Assembly: GCA_002256985.1 (NCBI GenBank)
Contig: NCGO01000010.1
Span: 1 to 64,000 of the forward strand
DNA from: Novosphingobium sp. 28-62-57
Lineage (GTDB): Bacteria > Pseudomonadota > Alphaproteobacteria > Sphingomonadales > Sphingomonadaceae
Direction of reading: 5' to 3'
Length of the DNA stretch: 64,000 bases
The stretch's first letter is position 1, and each line of letters begins with the position of its first letter. The notes beneath the pieces are model-generated. The model ran no database searches, had not been told where the DNA came from, and was given only the letters and a program-made list of their open reading frames with translations. This document shows positions 11,101 to 19,518 of this stretch, one piece after another. The translations under genes were made by a program, and so were the position numbers.

Positions 11101-12746
11101 ACCAGCGACATCACCAGCTCTTCGCGGATCGGATCGATCGGCGGGTTGGTAACCTGTGCGAAGTTTTGCTTGAAGTAATCGTAGAGCAGGCGCGAACGCT
11201 TGGACAGCACCGCAATCGGCGTGTCGGTGCCCATCGAACCCAGCGGATCATCGCCTGCAATGGCCATCGGTTCGAGGAACTTGCTGATATCTTCCTGCGT
11301 GTAGCCGAAAGCCTGCTGGCGATCGAGCAGCGACGTGGTTTCCACCGGCAGCGCGGCCAGCTCAGGCTCGATCACGTCGAGCTTCTTGAGGTTATACTGC
11401 GCCTGATCGAGCCATTCTTCATATGGCTCAGCCGCGGCCAGTTCGGCCTTGATTTCCTCGTCCTCGATGATCTTGCCCTGCTCCATATCGATCAGGAGCA
11501 TCTTGCCGGGCTGCAACCGCCACTTGCGGACGATATCTTCTTCGCGGAACGGCAGCACGCCGCTTTCCGAAGCCATGACGATGATATCATCGCGCGTGAT
11601 CGAGAAACGCGCGGGGCGAAGGCCATTGCGGTCAAGCGTGGCGCCGATCTGGCGGCCATCGGTGAACGCGACCGCAGCCGGGCCATCCCATGGCTCCATC
11701 AAGGCAGCGTGGTATTCATAGAACGCACGGCGCGCAGGGCTCATCAGCGGGTTGCCCGCCCATGCTTCGGGGATCAGCATCATCACCGCGTGGGCGAGGC
11801 TATATCCGCCTGCCAGCAGCAGTTCGAGCGCGTTGTCGAGGCTGGCCGTGTCCGACTGGCCGTGCGGGATCAGCGGCCACATCTTGTCGAGGTCCGAACC
11901 GAGCAGTTCGGATTCCATCGTGCGGCGGCGCGCGTTCATCCAGTTCACATTGCCGCGAACGGTGTTGATTTCGCCGTTGTGGGCGATGAAGCGGAACGGA
12001 TGCGCCAGCTTCCAGCTGGGGAAGGTGTTGGTGCTGAAACGCTGATGCACGAGGCCAAGCGCCGAAATGCAATCGGGATCGCGCAGATCATCGTAGAACG
12101 AGCCGACCTGGTTGGCGAGCAGCAGGCCCTTGTACACGATGGTGCGGGTGGAGAAGCTGGGCATATAGAGCTGGGTAACACCCGGCAGCCCGTGCTTTTC
12201 GGCCATGGCGGCCAGCGGGTTCTGCGTCTGCTTGCGGATGGCGAGCAGCTTGCGTTCGAACGCGTTCTGATCGGGCGTGTTCGGCCCGCGCTTGATGAAG
12301 CACTGGCGGATGACCGGCATCTGTTCGATCACGGTCTTGCCAAGGCCATCCAATGTGACCGGCACATCGCGCCAGCCGATCAGTTCCTGCCCTTCCTTGG
12401 CGATGAACTTTTCGAAGAACTCGGTCACGAACAGGCGCGATGCTTCATCCTGCGGGAGGAAGCACATGGCCACGGCATAATCGCCCGGCTGCGGCAGTTC
12501 GCGCCCTTCGGATGCGGCCCACTTGCGGAACATCTGGTCCGGAATCTGGATCAGCAGACCTGCGCCATCGCCCAGCAACGGATCGGCGCCCACCGCACCG
12601 CGGTGATCGAGATTGCGCAGAATCTCCAGCGCCTGATCCACGATGGCATGACTTTTCTGGCCTTTGATGTGGGCAATGAAACCCACGCCACAAGCGTCAT
12701 GTTCGTTACGCGGATCGTAGAGGCCCTGAACCTGCGGAAATCCCAT
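8106..12746 (-). CDS. gltB: Glutamate synthase (NADPH) large subunit
   Basis: Alpha subunit of GOGAT, 1,546 residues, about normal. Cys19 in [10 protein letters not shown] is the N-terminal nucleophile of the glutaminase domain, exposed after removal of a short propeptide. The central and FMN synthase domains follow, with [16 protein letters not shown] and [36 protein letters not shown] supplies the 3Fe-4S cluster cysteines. The C-terminal beta-helix (GxxxxG repeats such as [10 protein letters not shown] and [12 protein letters not shown]) is complete. First gene of the gltBD operon. The 282-base upstream gap to 13,029 holds no gene that I can see. Confidence 0.97.
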   Translation of the reverse strand: MGFPQVQGLYDPRNEHDACGVGFIAHIKGQKSHAIVDQALEILRNLDHRGAVGADPLLGDGAGLLIQIPDQMFRKWAASEGRELPQPGDYAVAMCFLPQDEASRLFVTEFFEKFIAKEGQELIGWRDVPVTLDGLGKTVIEQMPVIRQCFIKRGPNTPDQNAFERKLLAIRKQTQNPLAAMAEKHGLPGVTQLYMPSFSTRTIVYKGLLLANQVGSFYDDLRDPDCISALGLVHQRFSTNTFPSWKLAHPFRFIAHNGEINTVRGNVNWMNARRRTMESELLGSDLDKMWPLIPHGQSDTASLDNALELLLAGGYSLAHAVMMLIPEAWAGNPLMSPARRAFYEYHAALMEPWDGPAAVAFTDGRQIGATLDRNGLRPARFSITRDDIIVMASESGVLPFREEDIVRKWRLQPGKMLLIDMEQGKIIEDEEIKAELAAAEPYEEWLDQAQYNLKKLDVIEPELAALPVETTSLLDRQQAFGYTQEDISKFLEPMAIAGDDPLGSMGTDTPIAVLSKRSRLLYDYFKQNFAQVTNPPIDPIREELVMSLVSMIGPRPNLLGHDAGSHKRLEVDQPILTNEEVAKIRSVEAALDGAFRTATIDTTWDAATGADGLEMAIKEMCWAATEAVLADKNILILSDRAQCETRIPMPAALATAAVHQHLVRQGLRMQTGLVVETGEAREVHHFCVLAGYGAEAINPYLAFETLEQIRVAKELPLEPKDVKKNYIKAIGKGILKVMSKMGISTYQSYCGAQIFDAVGLSSAFVDAYFTGTATTIEGVGLKEIAEETVRRHATAYGDNPIYKKMLDVGGMYQLRLRGEEHAWTASNIASLQHAVRGNTPEKYREFAQSINDQAERQLTIRGLMELKKADQPIPLEEVEPASEIVKRFATGAMSYGSISWEAHTTLAVAMNRIGGKSNTGEGGEDPARFKPMPNGDSMRSAIKQVASGRFGVTTEYLVNADDVQIKMAQGAKPGEGGQLPGDKVDKTIGKTRHSTPGVGLISPPPHHDIYSIEDLAQLIHDLKNVNTTARISVKLVSEVGVGTVAAGVSKARADHVTISGYEGGTGASPLTSLTHAGSPWEIGLAETQQTLLLNNLRSRICVQADGGLRTGRDVAVAALLGADEFGFATAPLIAAGCIMMRKCHLNTCPVGVATQDPVLRARFTGQPEHVINYFFFVAEELRAIMAEMGFRTVAEMVGRVDRLEANKAIHHWKLEGIDLSKLLHQVQPVEGTTLNWSGTQDHGLEAALDQDLIKSSAPALESGQAVRLERKVINVNRTVGAMLSGEVARKYGHKGLPDNTIHIAFKGVAGQSFGAFLAHGVTLDLVGDANDYVGKGLSGGRVIVRPPAHVERDPSENIIVGNTVLYGAIAGEAYFNGVAGERFAVRNSGAVAVVEGTGDHGCEYMTGGVVAVLGKTGRNFAAGMSGGVAYVYDVDGNFADLANKAMVDLLPVSAQRDEEDGSGRPQQRGVDVYDYGMGDMLYHDAERLRVLIERHHLYTGSKRAREILDNWADALPRFVKVMPRDYARALRQMEAERLEAASVAAE

Positions 12747-13028
12747 TTCGATGATCGTCCTACTTTCGAAGAGTCATGGCAAAAAAAGACAAAGGCACGC
12801 GAATCAAAACGCCGGGAAGCGATTAAAATTGCGCGAAGTGCCCCCATGACTGCAGGAAAGTTATTTTGCAACCGCGCAGGCCAATCAGCCGCGCGGTTAA
12901 AGCCGGAAATGTAGTGGCTACATGGCAGAAAGTGCCGTTTTCTGCGGCTTTTGCGGTGCAATTCATGGCCCAAAGGCCACGTGACCGTTGGGGCAGGACC
13001 CTCAGGGCAGGGGCCGATCTTGGGAGGA

Positions 13029-14960
13029 TCAGCCCTGTGCGGTCATCCGTTGCAGCGTGGCCAGCGCGGCGCGCAAGGCACGATCAGCCTCTTCGGCATC
13101 GATAGCCGGAGCGGGTTGGGCATCGAAAGATACGGCTTGCGCATCAAACGAACTGCCGAGCGCATCAATCGGGCTGGATGGCGCGGCCCTGCCCGGAGCG
13201 GCAAGCGGTGAGCCGGGCACGGGGATGATCAGATCTTGCGCCCCGCCCGCAGCGCCCGGACGTTCGAACAGCCGTGGCGTGGTTTCGACAGGAGACGTCA
13301 GCTGTGCTTCGTGACCGGGGAATACCACGGCTGGCTCGAAGCCATCTTCCTCATCGCCTTCGCTGTCATCGCTGGCATCCGTGGTTAGCGGCAAGGTGGC
13401 GTGCTGCGCGCGGTGGCGCAGGGAACCGGCTCCCATATCGAGCAGGGACGGATAGCGCTCCTCGGCCACATCGTCTTCTGCGCCAGTAGCAGGCCAGCTG
13501 CCATCTTCCTCGTCCTCTTCCGATTCTTCGTCGAAATCGTCGGCTGAGAAGGTGGGAGTGAGGCTTTGCGGGCTCGGCTCAGGATTGCGAACACGCAAGA
13601 AGCGTTCGAATTCTGGCGCTTCTTCATCAACCGCTTCAAGATCAGGCGTGAAAGGGCGGAGCGCAGTGGGGCGAAGCTGCACGACCGTTTCGTTGGGCCG
13701 CTCATCTTGAGCTTTGGGTTCGGCCGGTACTTTTTCCGGCGCTTGCGGTGCGGCAGTTGGTGCGGCAGCTGGCGCCGAAGTTTCTGGCATCCCGAACCGC
13801 GCAATGGCCGCGGCGGGTTGCGGCTGAACCACGGCAAAGCTGCCGACATTGGGGGCATCGTCAAATCCGCTGGGGCGATCAGTCGAAGCTGGAGTCTGTT
13901 CCGGCTCAGGTGCCGCCTCTGCCGGCGCAAAAGCGTGCGGTGCGCTTGGCTGGCGGGTGTCCGCGCGGGAGTGGCGGCGGCCGATGGCAAGCGCCAGTCG
14001 CTCAACCAACTGGACGAGACCGAGATCTTCAAGCGGGGTGCGGGCCAGCGGTGTTGGAGCCAGCGAAGGTGCCTGAAACAGCGGTGTCTTGATCAGCGGA
14101 ACGCTGCCGGGCGTGGGCTGCGCGGCGATTGGCCCAGTTTTGGTCGGTGCGGTTTCGGTCCGCTCAGTTTCGGTCGGCGCTGCTTCGTTCTTCAAATCCG
14201 CGCTGTCAGCCAAAGGAGCGCTGGTCTGGAATAGTGGCGCGCTGCTGACGGGCGCTTCACGGGCGGGCTCGTTGGCTTTGCTGATCACTTCAGCGTTGGC
14301 AAGAAGCAGATCGAGTGCCAACGGATCGTCAAGTTCGGCCTGACGCTGCGCTTCAGTTCGGGGCTGCGGCATCAGACGCGTGGGTTCAGCGCCATCCTGC
14401 TCACTTGTCTGCTCAGGGGCCTGCTCCCAGGGCAAGCGGGTTTTTTCCGCTGCATCAGCAGTGAAGTCGAGGCCTTCCAGCGCTTGGGGATCGACGGGGG
14501 CATAAGTCTCGCCAGAGAACGGCATGCCCATCGGTTGCCCGAGATCTTCGATCGGGTTGAGCGGACGGCGATGGGGTGACCGCTTTGCCGAGGTCGCCTC
14601 GCCCTGAGGCGAGGGTTCTGGCCTATGGGGTGCAGTTTTTGCTGCGGCCTGTCCGAATGACCGGGTGCGAACCGGCGAAGCCGCCTTGCCGCCTGCCAGC
14701 GCCTTGCCCAGGAAAAAGCCGGCCAGACCGCCCACACCAAGCATGACCATGGCCAGCAAGGCCCGGACCGTAAAGCCCAGCGGGGGCTGCGCGGCTGGCA
14801 GGATTTCAGGGATGCCGAGTGCGACCACCGGCCCTTCAAGCAACTGCGGTGCCACCGCAAAGCTGCCAAGGCTGAGGAAAGCTGCAAACCACAGCGAGGT
14901 CACAATCGGAAACAACGGGTGCGCGGTGATTGGCTTGGCTTTGCGCTTGGTCACAGTCAC
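13029..14960 (-). CDS. Large Pro/Ala-rich membrane-anchored protein of unknown function
   Basis: A 643-residue protein I do not recognise. A basic N-terminus (TVTKRKAKP) precedes a hydrophobic segment at about 14-38 and a second, glycine-zipper-like segment at about 64-90 (MLGVGGLAGFFLGKALAGG). The remaining 550 residues are low-complexity and rich in Pro, Ala, Glu and Thr, with an acidic run near 475-490 (DDFDEESEEDEEDG). Islands of order are PLEDLGLVQLVERLALAIGRR (about 305-330, amphipathic helix) and a C-terminal helix EEADRALRAALATLQRM. Both termini are probably cytoplasmic. Third-position GC supports real coding. It could be a scaffold or envelope-tethered adaptor; no function is claimed. 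Confidence 0.8.
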   Translation of the reverse strand: MTVTKRKAKPITAHPLFPIVTSLWFAAFLSLGSFAVAPQLLEGPVVALGIPEILPAAQPPLGFTVRALLAMVMLGVGGLAGFFLGKALAGGKAASPVRTRSFGQAAAKTAPHRPEPSPQGEATSAKRSPHRRPLNPIEDLGQPMGMPFSGETYAPVDPQALEGLDFTADAAEKTRLPWEQAPEQTSEQDGAEPTRLMPQPRTEAQRQAELDDPLALDLLLANAEVISKANEPAREAPVSSAPLFQTSAPLADSADLKNEAAPTETERTETAPTKTGPIAAQPTPGSVPLIKTPLFQAPSLAPTPLARTPLEDLGLVQLVERLALAIGRRHSRADTRQPSAPHAFAPAEAAPEPEQTPASTDRPSGFDDAPNVGSFAVVQPQPAAAIARFGMPETSAPAAAPTAAPQAPEKVPAEPKAQDERPNETVVQLRPTALRPFTPDLEAVDEEAPEFERFLRVRNPEPSPQSLTPTFSADDFDEESEEDEEDGSWPATGAEDDVAEERYPSLLDMGAGSLRHRAQHATLPLTTDASDDSEGDEEDGFEPAVVFPGHEAQLTSPVETTPRLFERPGAAGGAQDLIIPVPGSPLAAPGRAAPSSPIDALGSSFDAQAVSFDAQPAPAIDAEEADRALRAALATLQRMTAQG

Positions 14961-15007
14961 TGGCGGTCGTCCTGTCTTCTACCCTGTCCGAACCCGCACC
15001 TCAGCCG

Positions 15008-16246
15008 CTACGCAGCCAATGCGGGCAATTTGAAACGGGGTAACAGGACTTGGTAAACAGGATGATAACGTGTCACGTTGATTGCCCAGTCGTGTTGTTC
15101 ACCAACAAATCGCCGTGCCACGGCGCGCCGCTCGTCCCACGTGCTGCGGTCTGACAAAAGGTCCGCCATCGCAGCGGCAAGGCCTGCGGGATCATCGGCC
15201 GGAAACAGCGTTCCGGTGATGCCGTGCTGGATCAATTCGCGGTGTCCGCCCACGTCGGATGCTGCCACCAGCTTGCCCTGCGCCATCGCTTCCAACGGCT
15301 TGAGCGGGGTGACCAGTTCAGTCAGTCGCATGCCCTTGCGCGGATAGCACACGACATCGACGAGCGAGTAATAGCGGTCAACTTCGTGATGCGGCACGCG
15401 CCCGACAAAGCGGATCGCATCGGCTGCGGCTGAGGCAGAAGCTTGCGCGCGCAACGCCGCTTCGGCAGGGCCACCGCCGACCAACAGCAGCCGCACGCCA
15501 GGCACGCGCGCCACGATGGCAGGCATGGCCGCGATCAGATCATCCAGTCCCTCATAGGGATAGAAGCTGCCGAGAAAGCCGATCACCGGGCCATCGCCGA
15601 GCGCCAATTCCTGCGCCAACTGGCCATCCCTTGGCAGTGGATCGCCGAACATGGCGAGATCAACGCCATTGGGCATGATCGAAATCTTTTCAGGGCTGAA
15701 GCCGCGCGCGATCAGGTCTTGCCGCAGCCCATCGCAGATCGTGACCACGCGGTCTGCACCGCTGACCACATCGTTTTCCAGAACGCGCGTCAGCCAATAC
15801 TTCGCCGAACCTTCACGCCCGGTGCCATTGCCGACGGCTGCGTCCTCCCAGAACGCGCGAATCTCGTAGACCACGGGAATGCCGAGCCTGCGTCCGGCCT
15901 TGATCGCGGCAAGGCCGCATAGCGCGGGCGAATGGGCATGGAGCACATCGGGCCGCCATTCCTGCGCCAGCGCCACGATGCGATCGGCCAGTGCCGTGAC
16001 TTCGGCCCATTCGCGCACCAGCGGAAGGCCATTGGCGAGGCCAGCGCCACCGCCCGGTGTGCGGTAGAACAACAGGCCGTCCACTTCTTCGGGATCGACG
16101 GAAACTGCTGCGCTGTGCCGCTGTCCGGTCACTCCGCGCACCTCCAGCCCCATCGCCTGTTGCGCCTTCAGGATCGCGCGGGTGCGGAAGGTGTAGCCGC
16201 TGTGCAGCGGCAGCGAATGGTCGAGGACGTGGAGCACGCGGGTCAT
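15008..16246 (-). CDS. Exosortase-A-associated glycosyltransferase, family 4 type
   Basis: GT-B fold glycosyltransferase of 412 residues. The start TRVLHVLDHSLPLHSGYTFR is the hallmark of the PEP-CTERM/exosortase-A-associated glycosyltransferase family (TIGR04063-like). The C-terminal nucleotide-sugar domain shows ISIMPNGVDLAMFGDP, LLVGGGPAEAALRAQA, the PLKPLEAMAQGKLVAASDVG donor-site segment and GITGTLFPADDP. The ATG at 16246 has AGGAAG upstream. Divergent from the small gene and ligase at 16,313-17,849. Likely builds the exosortase-linked exopolysaccharide in the cytoplasm; the sugar is unknown. Confidence 0.88.
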   Translation of the reverse strand: MTRVLHVLDHSLPLHSGYTFRTRAILKAQQAMGLEVRGVTGQRHSAAVSVDPEEVDGLLFYRTPGGGAGLANGLPLVREWAEVTALADRIVALAQEWRPDVLHAHSPALCGLAAIKAGRRLGIPVVYEIRAFWEDAAVGNGTGREGSAKYWLTRVLENDVVSGADRVVTICDGLRQDLIARGFSPEKISIMPNGVDLAMFGDPLPRDGQLAQELALGDGPVIGFLGSFYPYEGLDDLIAAMPAIVARVPGVRLLLVGGGPAEAALRAQASASAAADAIRFVGRVPHHEVDRYYSLVDVVCYPRKGMRLTELVTPLKPLEAMAQGKLVAASDVGGHRELIQHGITGTLFPADDPAGLAAAMADLLSDRSTWDERRAVARRFVGEQHDWAINVTRYHPVYQVLLPRFKLPALAA

Positions 16247-16312
16247 GGCCAGCTTCCTGCCAGACAAGCCTTAACGCCGCGTCAACCCCGATGGTCTAGG
16301 CCTGCTCCTGCC

Positions 16313-16489
16313 ATGATCGACAAGTTCACGCTTTTCCTGCCGCATCTGCTGATGGCGATTGCCATCTGGCGGCTGCTGAAGCGTGACGATCTGGATGATG
16401 ATCCCTCATTGCCTAGCCGCCGCGTTCCGTTCCGCAAGGCGAGGACGCCGGCAAATGCGCATCATCCGGAAGCGCCGGGCGATGCTTGA
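16313..16489 (+). CDS. Small single-pass membrane protein, coupled to the ligase gene
   Basis: A 58-residue reading frame: MIDKFTLFLPHLLMAIAIW forms one hydrophobic helix, followed by a charged tail (LLKRDDLDDDPSLP, then basic). Its TGA at 16487 overlaps the start region of the downstream ligase (ATG at 16482) by 8 bases, which suggests translational coupling. The start follows a short GCTCCTG spacer with no strong ribosome site. No known family recognised. Reality is supported by position and the sensible membrane topology, not by homology I can prove. Confidence 0.6.
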   Translation: MIDKFTLFLPHLLMAIAIWRLLKRDDLDDDPSLPSRRVPFRKARTPANAHHPEAPGDA

Positions 16490-17849
16490 CCTGTTCCTGC
16501 TCAGCTTTGTGCTGGCCTTTCTTGGAGCAGGCTTTAAACGCCCGTTCATCTTCGTGCTGGCCTATGTCTATATCGATGTGGTTTCCCCGCAGAAGGTGAG
16601 CTGGGGAATCCTGACGCAGATTCCGATCTCGCTGATCGCGTTCCTGCTGGCGTTCGGCGCGTGGTTTGTGGCCGAAGACAAGAACGGCACGCGTTTTTCG
16701 CTGCGCCAGTTCCTGATGCTGATGCTGCTGATCTATTGCGGCATGACCACGCAGCAGGCCGATTTCCCGCTGGAAGCGGGGGAAAAGTGGTCATGGGTCT
16801 GGAAAGCGCTCGTCTTTGCGATGTTCCTGCCGCTGACTTTGCGCACACGCCTTCGGATCGAGGCGCTGACGCTGATCATGGTGCTGTCGGTCGGCGTGAT
16901 CGTGATCGGCGGCGGGATCAAGACACTGACCGGCGGCGGTGGTTATGGCGAACTGCGCCTGCTGGTGGACAACAATACCGGGCTTTACGAAAGTTCGATC
17001 ATATCGGCCGTGGCCATCGCGGTGATCCCGCTGGCGCTGTGGCTATCGCGCTTTGGCACGATCTTTCCGCCCGAATGGCGGGTGAAGGTCTTCGCCTGGG
17101 CGCTGTGCTTTTCCTGCGCGCTGATGCCGATTGGTACAGGCGCGCGCACCGGGCTGGTCTGCGTGGTGGTGCTGGCTGCGCTGATCCTGCGCACGGCCAA
17201 GCGCCGGGTGATGATCCTGTCCTTGATGGCAGCAGGCGCGTTGGTCACCGTGCCGCTGCTCCCGGCAGAATTCGTGGCGCGAATGAGCACGATCAGCAAT
17301 CACCAGTCCGATGAATCCGCCTCCACCCGCGTGGCGGTGTGGATGTGGACGCTCGATTTTGTGAAGACCCGCCCGTTTGGTGGCGGCTTTGATGCCTATC
17401 GCCAGAACAAGCTGGAATACAACGCCGTCACCGCCAAGCAGGCGGGGGACAACAATACTGCGCTGGAATATCGCCCGGTGATGGATCAGGCCCGCGCCTA
17501 TCATTCCAGCTACTTCGAAATGCTGGGCGAACAGGGCTATCCCGGCCTTGCCATGTGGCTTGCGCTGCACTTGCTGGGCCTGTGGCAGATGGAAGTGCTC
17601 AGGCGGCGGTTCCGCAAGGACGATAGCGAGGCGTTCCGGTGGGTTTCGCCGCTGGCCGAAGCCTTGCAGCAAGCGCAAGTGATCTACCTTGTCGGCTCCA
17701 CCTTTGTCGGCATCGCGTTCCAGCCGTTCTGCTACATGCTGGTTGGGCTGCAGTGCGGGTTGTGGGCCTATATCCAGCGGGTGAAAGCGGCACAGCCTGT
17801 GCCTTTCCGAAAGCCACGAGAGCTGCGGCAGGCACCTGCAACCGCTTAA
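16482..17849 (+). CDS. Exosortase-A-associated O-antigen ligase/polymerase-like protein
   Basis: Polytopic inner-membrane protein, 455 residues with about ten hydrophobic segments, of the Wzy/WaaL-like superfamily. LDLFLLSFVLAFLGAGFKRP at the start and YVYIDVVSPQK match the putative O-glycosylation ligase of the exosortase A system (TIGR03097-like). A periplasmic loop with QARAYHSSYFEMLGEQG carries the conserved His and Glu region of these enzymes. The ATG at 16482 is preferred over upstream in-frame codons because the membrane domain begins there. Neighbouring glycosyltransferase and small gene suggest one polysaccharide locus. Confidence 0.85.
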   Translation: MLDLFLLSFVLAFLGAGFKRPFIFVLAYVYIDVVSPQKVSWGILTQIPISLIAFLLAFGAWFVAEDKNGTRFSLRQFLMLMLLIYCGMTTQQADFPLEAGEKWSWVWKALVFAMFLPLTLRTRLRIEALTLIMVLSVGVIVIGGGIKTLTGGGGYGELRLLVDNNTGLYESSIISAVAIAVIPLALWLSRFGTIFPPEWRVKVFAWALCFSCALMPIGTGARTGLVCVVVLAALILRTAKRRVMILSLMAAGALVTVPLLPAEFVARMSTISNHQSDESASTRVAVWMWTLDFVKTRPFGGGFDAYRQNKLEYNAVTAKQAGDNNTALEYRPVMDQARAYHSSYFEMLGEQGYPGLAMWLALHLLGLWQMEVLRRRFRKDDSEAFRWVSPLAEALQQAQVIYLVGSTFVGIAFQPFCYMLVGLQCGLWAYIQRVKAAQPVPFRKPRELRQAPATA

Positions 17850-17928
17850 CCGCTTGCTTAAACCGGCTTGCGCATCGCTCGGCTTGCCGTCATTCTCTGG
17901 GCGGAATTTCGCAGGAGAGTGCACAGCC

Positions 17929-18390
17929 ATGCCCAAATTCATTCCGGCCGAGCAGATCAAGGCCATGGTCGGCCAAGTCGTCGGGACATCAGGCTGGGTT
18001 GAAATCACGCAAGAGCGGGTCAACACGTTCGCCGAGGCTACGGGCGATTTCCAGTTCATCCACGTCGACCCCGAAAAGGCCGCGCTCACCCCGTTTGGCG
18101 GCACGATTGCGCACGGCTTTCTGACGCTATCGCTGATCCCGCTGCTGACCATGGAAAGCGATTGCCCGCGTGCGCAAGGCATCAAGATGGGCGTCAATTA
18201 CGGCGGCAACCGCACGCGCTTTCTGGCCCCGGTGCGCGTGGGCAAGCGTGTGCGCGGTGTGTTCAAGCTGCTGGACATGGAAGAAAAGCGGCCCGGCCAA
18301 TGGCAGCAGACGATGGAAATCACGGTTGAAATCGAAGGCGAGGATAAGCCTGCGCTGATCTGCGAATGGGTTACCCAGTTTTTCGTGTAA
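17929..18390 (+). CDS. MaoC-like (R)-specific enoyl-CoA hydratase
   Basis: Hot-dog fold hydratase of 153 residues. The hydratase-2 motif is visible in FAEATGDFQFIHVDPEKA followed by FGGTIAHGFLTLSLIP, with the catalytic Asp and His. Such enzymes hydrate trans-2-enoyl-CoA to (R)-3-hydroxyacyl-CoA, feeding beta-oxidation or PHA synthesis. The ATG at 17929 has GCAGGAG eleven bases upstream. Its last 20 bases overlap the 3' end of the convergent glycosyltransferase gene. Confidence 0.92.
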   Translation: MPKFIPAEQIKAMVGQVVGTSGWVEITQERVNTFAEATGDFQFIHVDPEKAALTPFGGTIAHGFLTLSLIPLLTMESDCPRAQGIKMGVNYGGNRTRFLAPVRVGKRVRGVFKLLDMEEKRPGQWQQTMEITVEIEGEDKPALICEWVTQFFV

Positions 18391-19363
18391 GCGCGGCTTT
18401 CTGAGTGACCACCCGGCGCAAATGATGCGCCAGATGGCGCAGGATCGTGCGGGCTCTTCCGCGCGCCAGTCCCGGCGATAGCAGCAGTCCGCGCGCCAGC
18501 ATATCGAGGCGGGGATCGATCCGGCTGGCCAGACCATGTTCGACCAGCGCCCGGGCGCGAAGCTTGCGGTCCTGCACCAGCGCCAATTCGCGGCGCAGGA
18601 TCTGTGCGCCCAGCCGATGGATGGTCAAGGCCTTGCGGTCGGTCAGGCTCGCCTCGTGCCGCCTGTAAAGGTAGAGGTCCTCGTTCAAGGTGACAAAACG
18701 GAAGGTGCGCGCTGCGCGCAGCCAGAAATCGTAATCCTCCACGCCAAACAGGCTTTCATCATAGCCTTGGAGTGTCCGCGTCACTTCCGCGCGATAGAGG
18801 AAGGCTGCCCCGATGCGGTTTCCCAGCAACAGCTCCGAAACGGGCCCCACTTTCTGATAGCCAGTCACTTGGCCCGTGGCATCGATCACGCTGTAATCGG
18901 CATGGGCAATCGCGGCATCGGGATGCGCATCGAGCGCAGATACGAGGCGTTCGAGCATCTGCGGGCGGGCAATATTGTCGTCCGAAGTCCAGCAGTGCAG
19001 CGCACCGCGCGCGGCAGCAAAGCCGGTGTTCAATGCGCCAGGGAGGCCCTTGTTCGGGCGGTTGGTGATGATCTGCACCCGGTTATCGGCCAAGGCATGC
19101 CGCGCCAGAATGGCGGGTGTCGCATCGCTTGACCCATCATCGACGCAGATCAGTTCGAAATCGCCAAAGGTTTGGTTCAGGATCGAATCGATCGCCTGAT
19201 CAAGATAGGCCTCGCCATTATGCACCGGCAGGACCACGCTGACGCGCGGGGCCTCATGCCCGGAGTGCACGGCGGCCTCTCCCCAATCCGATGCTTGCGC
19301 GCCCCACGCTTCGGCCCCCTGAAACATCATGTCCATGACAGAACGCATGCCATGTTGACGCAT
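18371..19363 (-). CDS. Glycosyltransferase family 2
   Basis: GT-A fold glycosyltransferase of up to 330 residues. VSVVLPVHNGEAYLDQAIDS opens the catalytic domain; LICVDDGSSDATPAIL and the DDN in WTSDDNIARPQ hold the metal- and UDP-sugar-binding aspartates; GVEDYDFWLRAARTF is the acceptor-side ED motif. No membrane segment is seen. The start is uncertain: ATGs at 19363, 19348, 19336 and 19330 are all in frame and none has a convincing ribosome site. Near the exosortase-type genes, so plausibly in the same exopolysaccharide pathway. Confidence 0.88.
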   Translation of the reverse strand: MRQHGMRSVMDMMFQGAEAWGAQASDWGEAAVHSGHEAPRVSVVLPVHNGEAYLDQAIDSILNQTFGDFELICVDDGSSDATPAILARHALADNRVQIITNRPNKGLPGALNTGFAAARGALHCWTSDDNIARPQMLERLVSALDAHPDAAIAHADYSVIDATGQVTGYQKVGPVSELLLGNRIGAAFLYRAEVTRTLQGYDESLFGVEDYDFWLRAARTFRFVTLNEDLYLYRRHEASLTDRKALTIHRLGAQILRRELALVQDRKLRARALVEHGLASRIDPRLDMLARGLLLSPGLARGRARTILRHLAHHLRRVVTQKAALTRKTG

Positions 19364-19457
19364 CGCGCGGTTTTCCCGAACGTTGCGCAGTGTTTCAGAA
19401 CTCGCAAAAACGGTTAGATCAGCGGCTAACTGTCAGATCCGTGCCTTTTCGGTACAG

Positions 19458-19502
19458 CCCATGGAGGCAGGCGCACCGGATTGGTGCGCCTGCCTCCATG
19501 GG
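19458..19502. terminator. Perfect 20-bp hairpin downstream of phaZ
   Basis: Arms 19458-19477 and 19483-19502 are exact reverse complements (CCCATGGAGGCAGGCGCACC) with a 5-base loop, 17 bases after the phaZ stop. No T run follows on either strand, so it may end transcription with Rho or protect the mRNA end. Confidence 0.7.
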
Positions 19503-19518
19503 ATTGTCTGATGGTATT

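Noticed and set aside
8700-12914. A 1,404-codon open frame antisense to gltB
   Set aside because: It mirrors the codon-position GC bias of gltB, is His/Arg/Ala-rich without domain motifs, and gltB is complete on the other strand.
17043-18197. A 384-codon frame antisense to the ligase and MaoC genes
   Set aside because: Covers two confidently identified genes and the spacer between them, with no family features.
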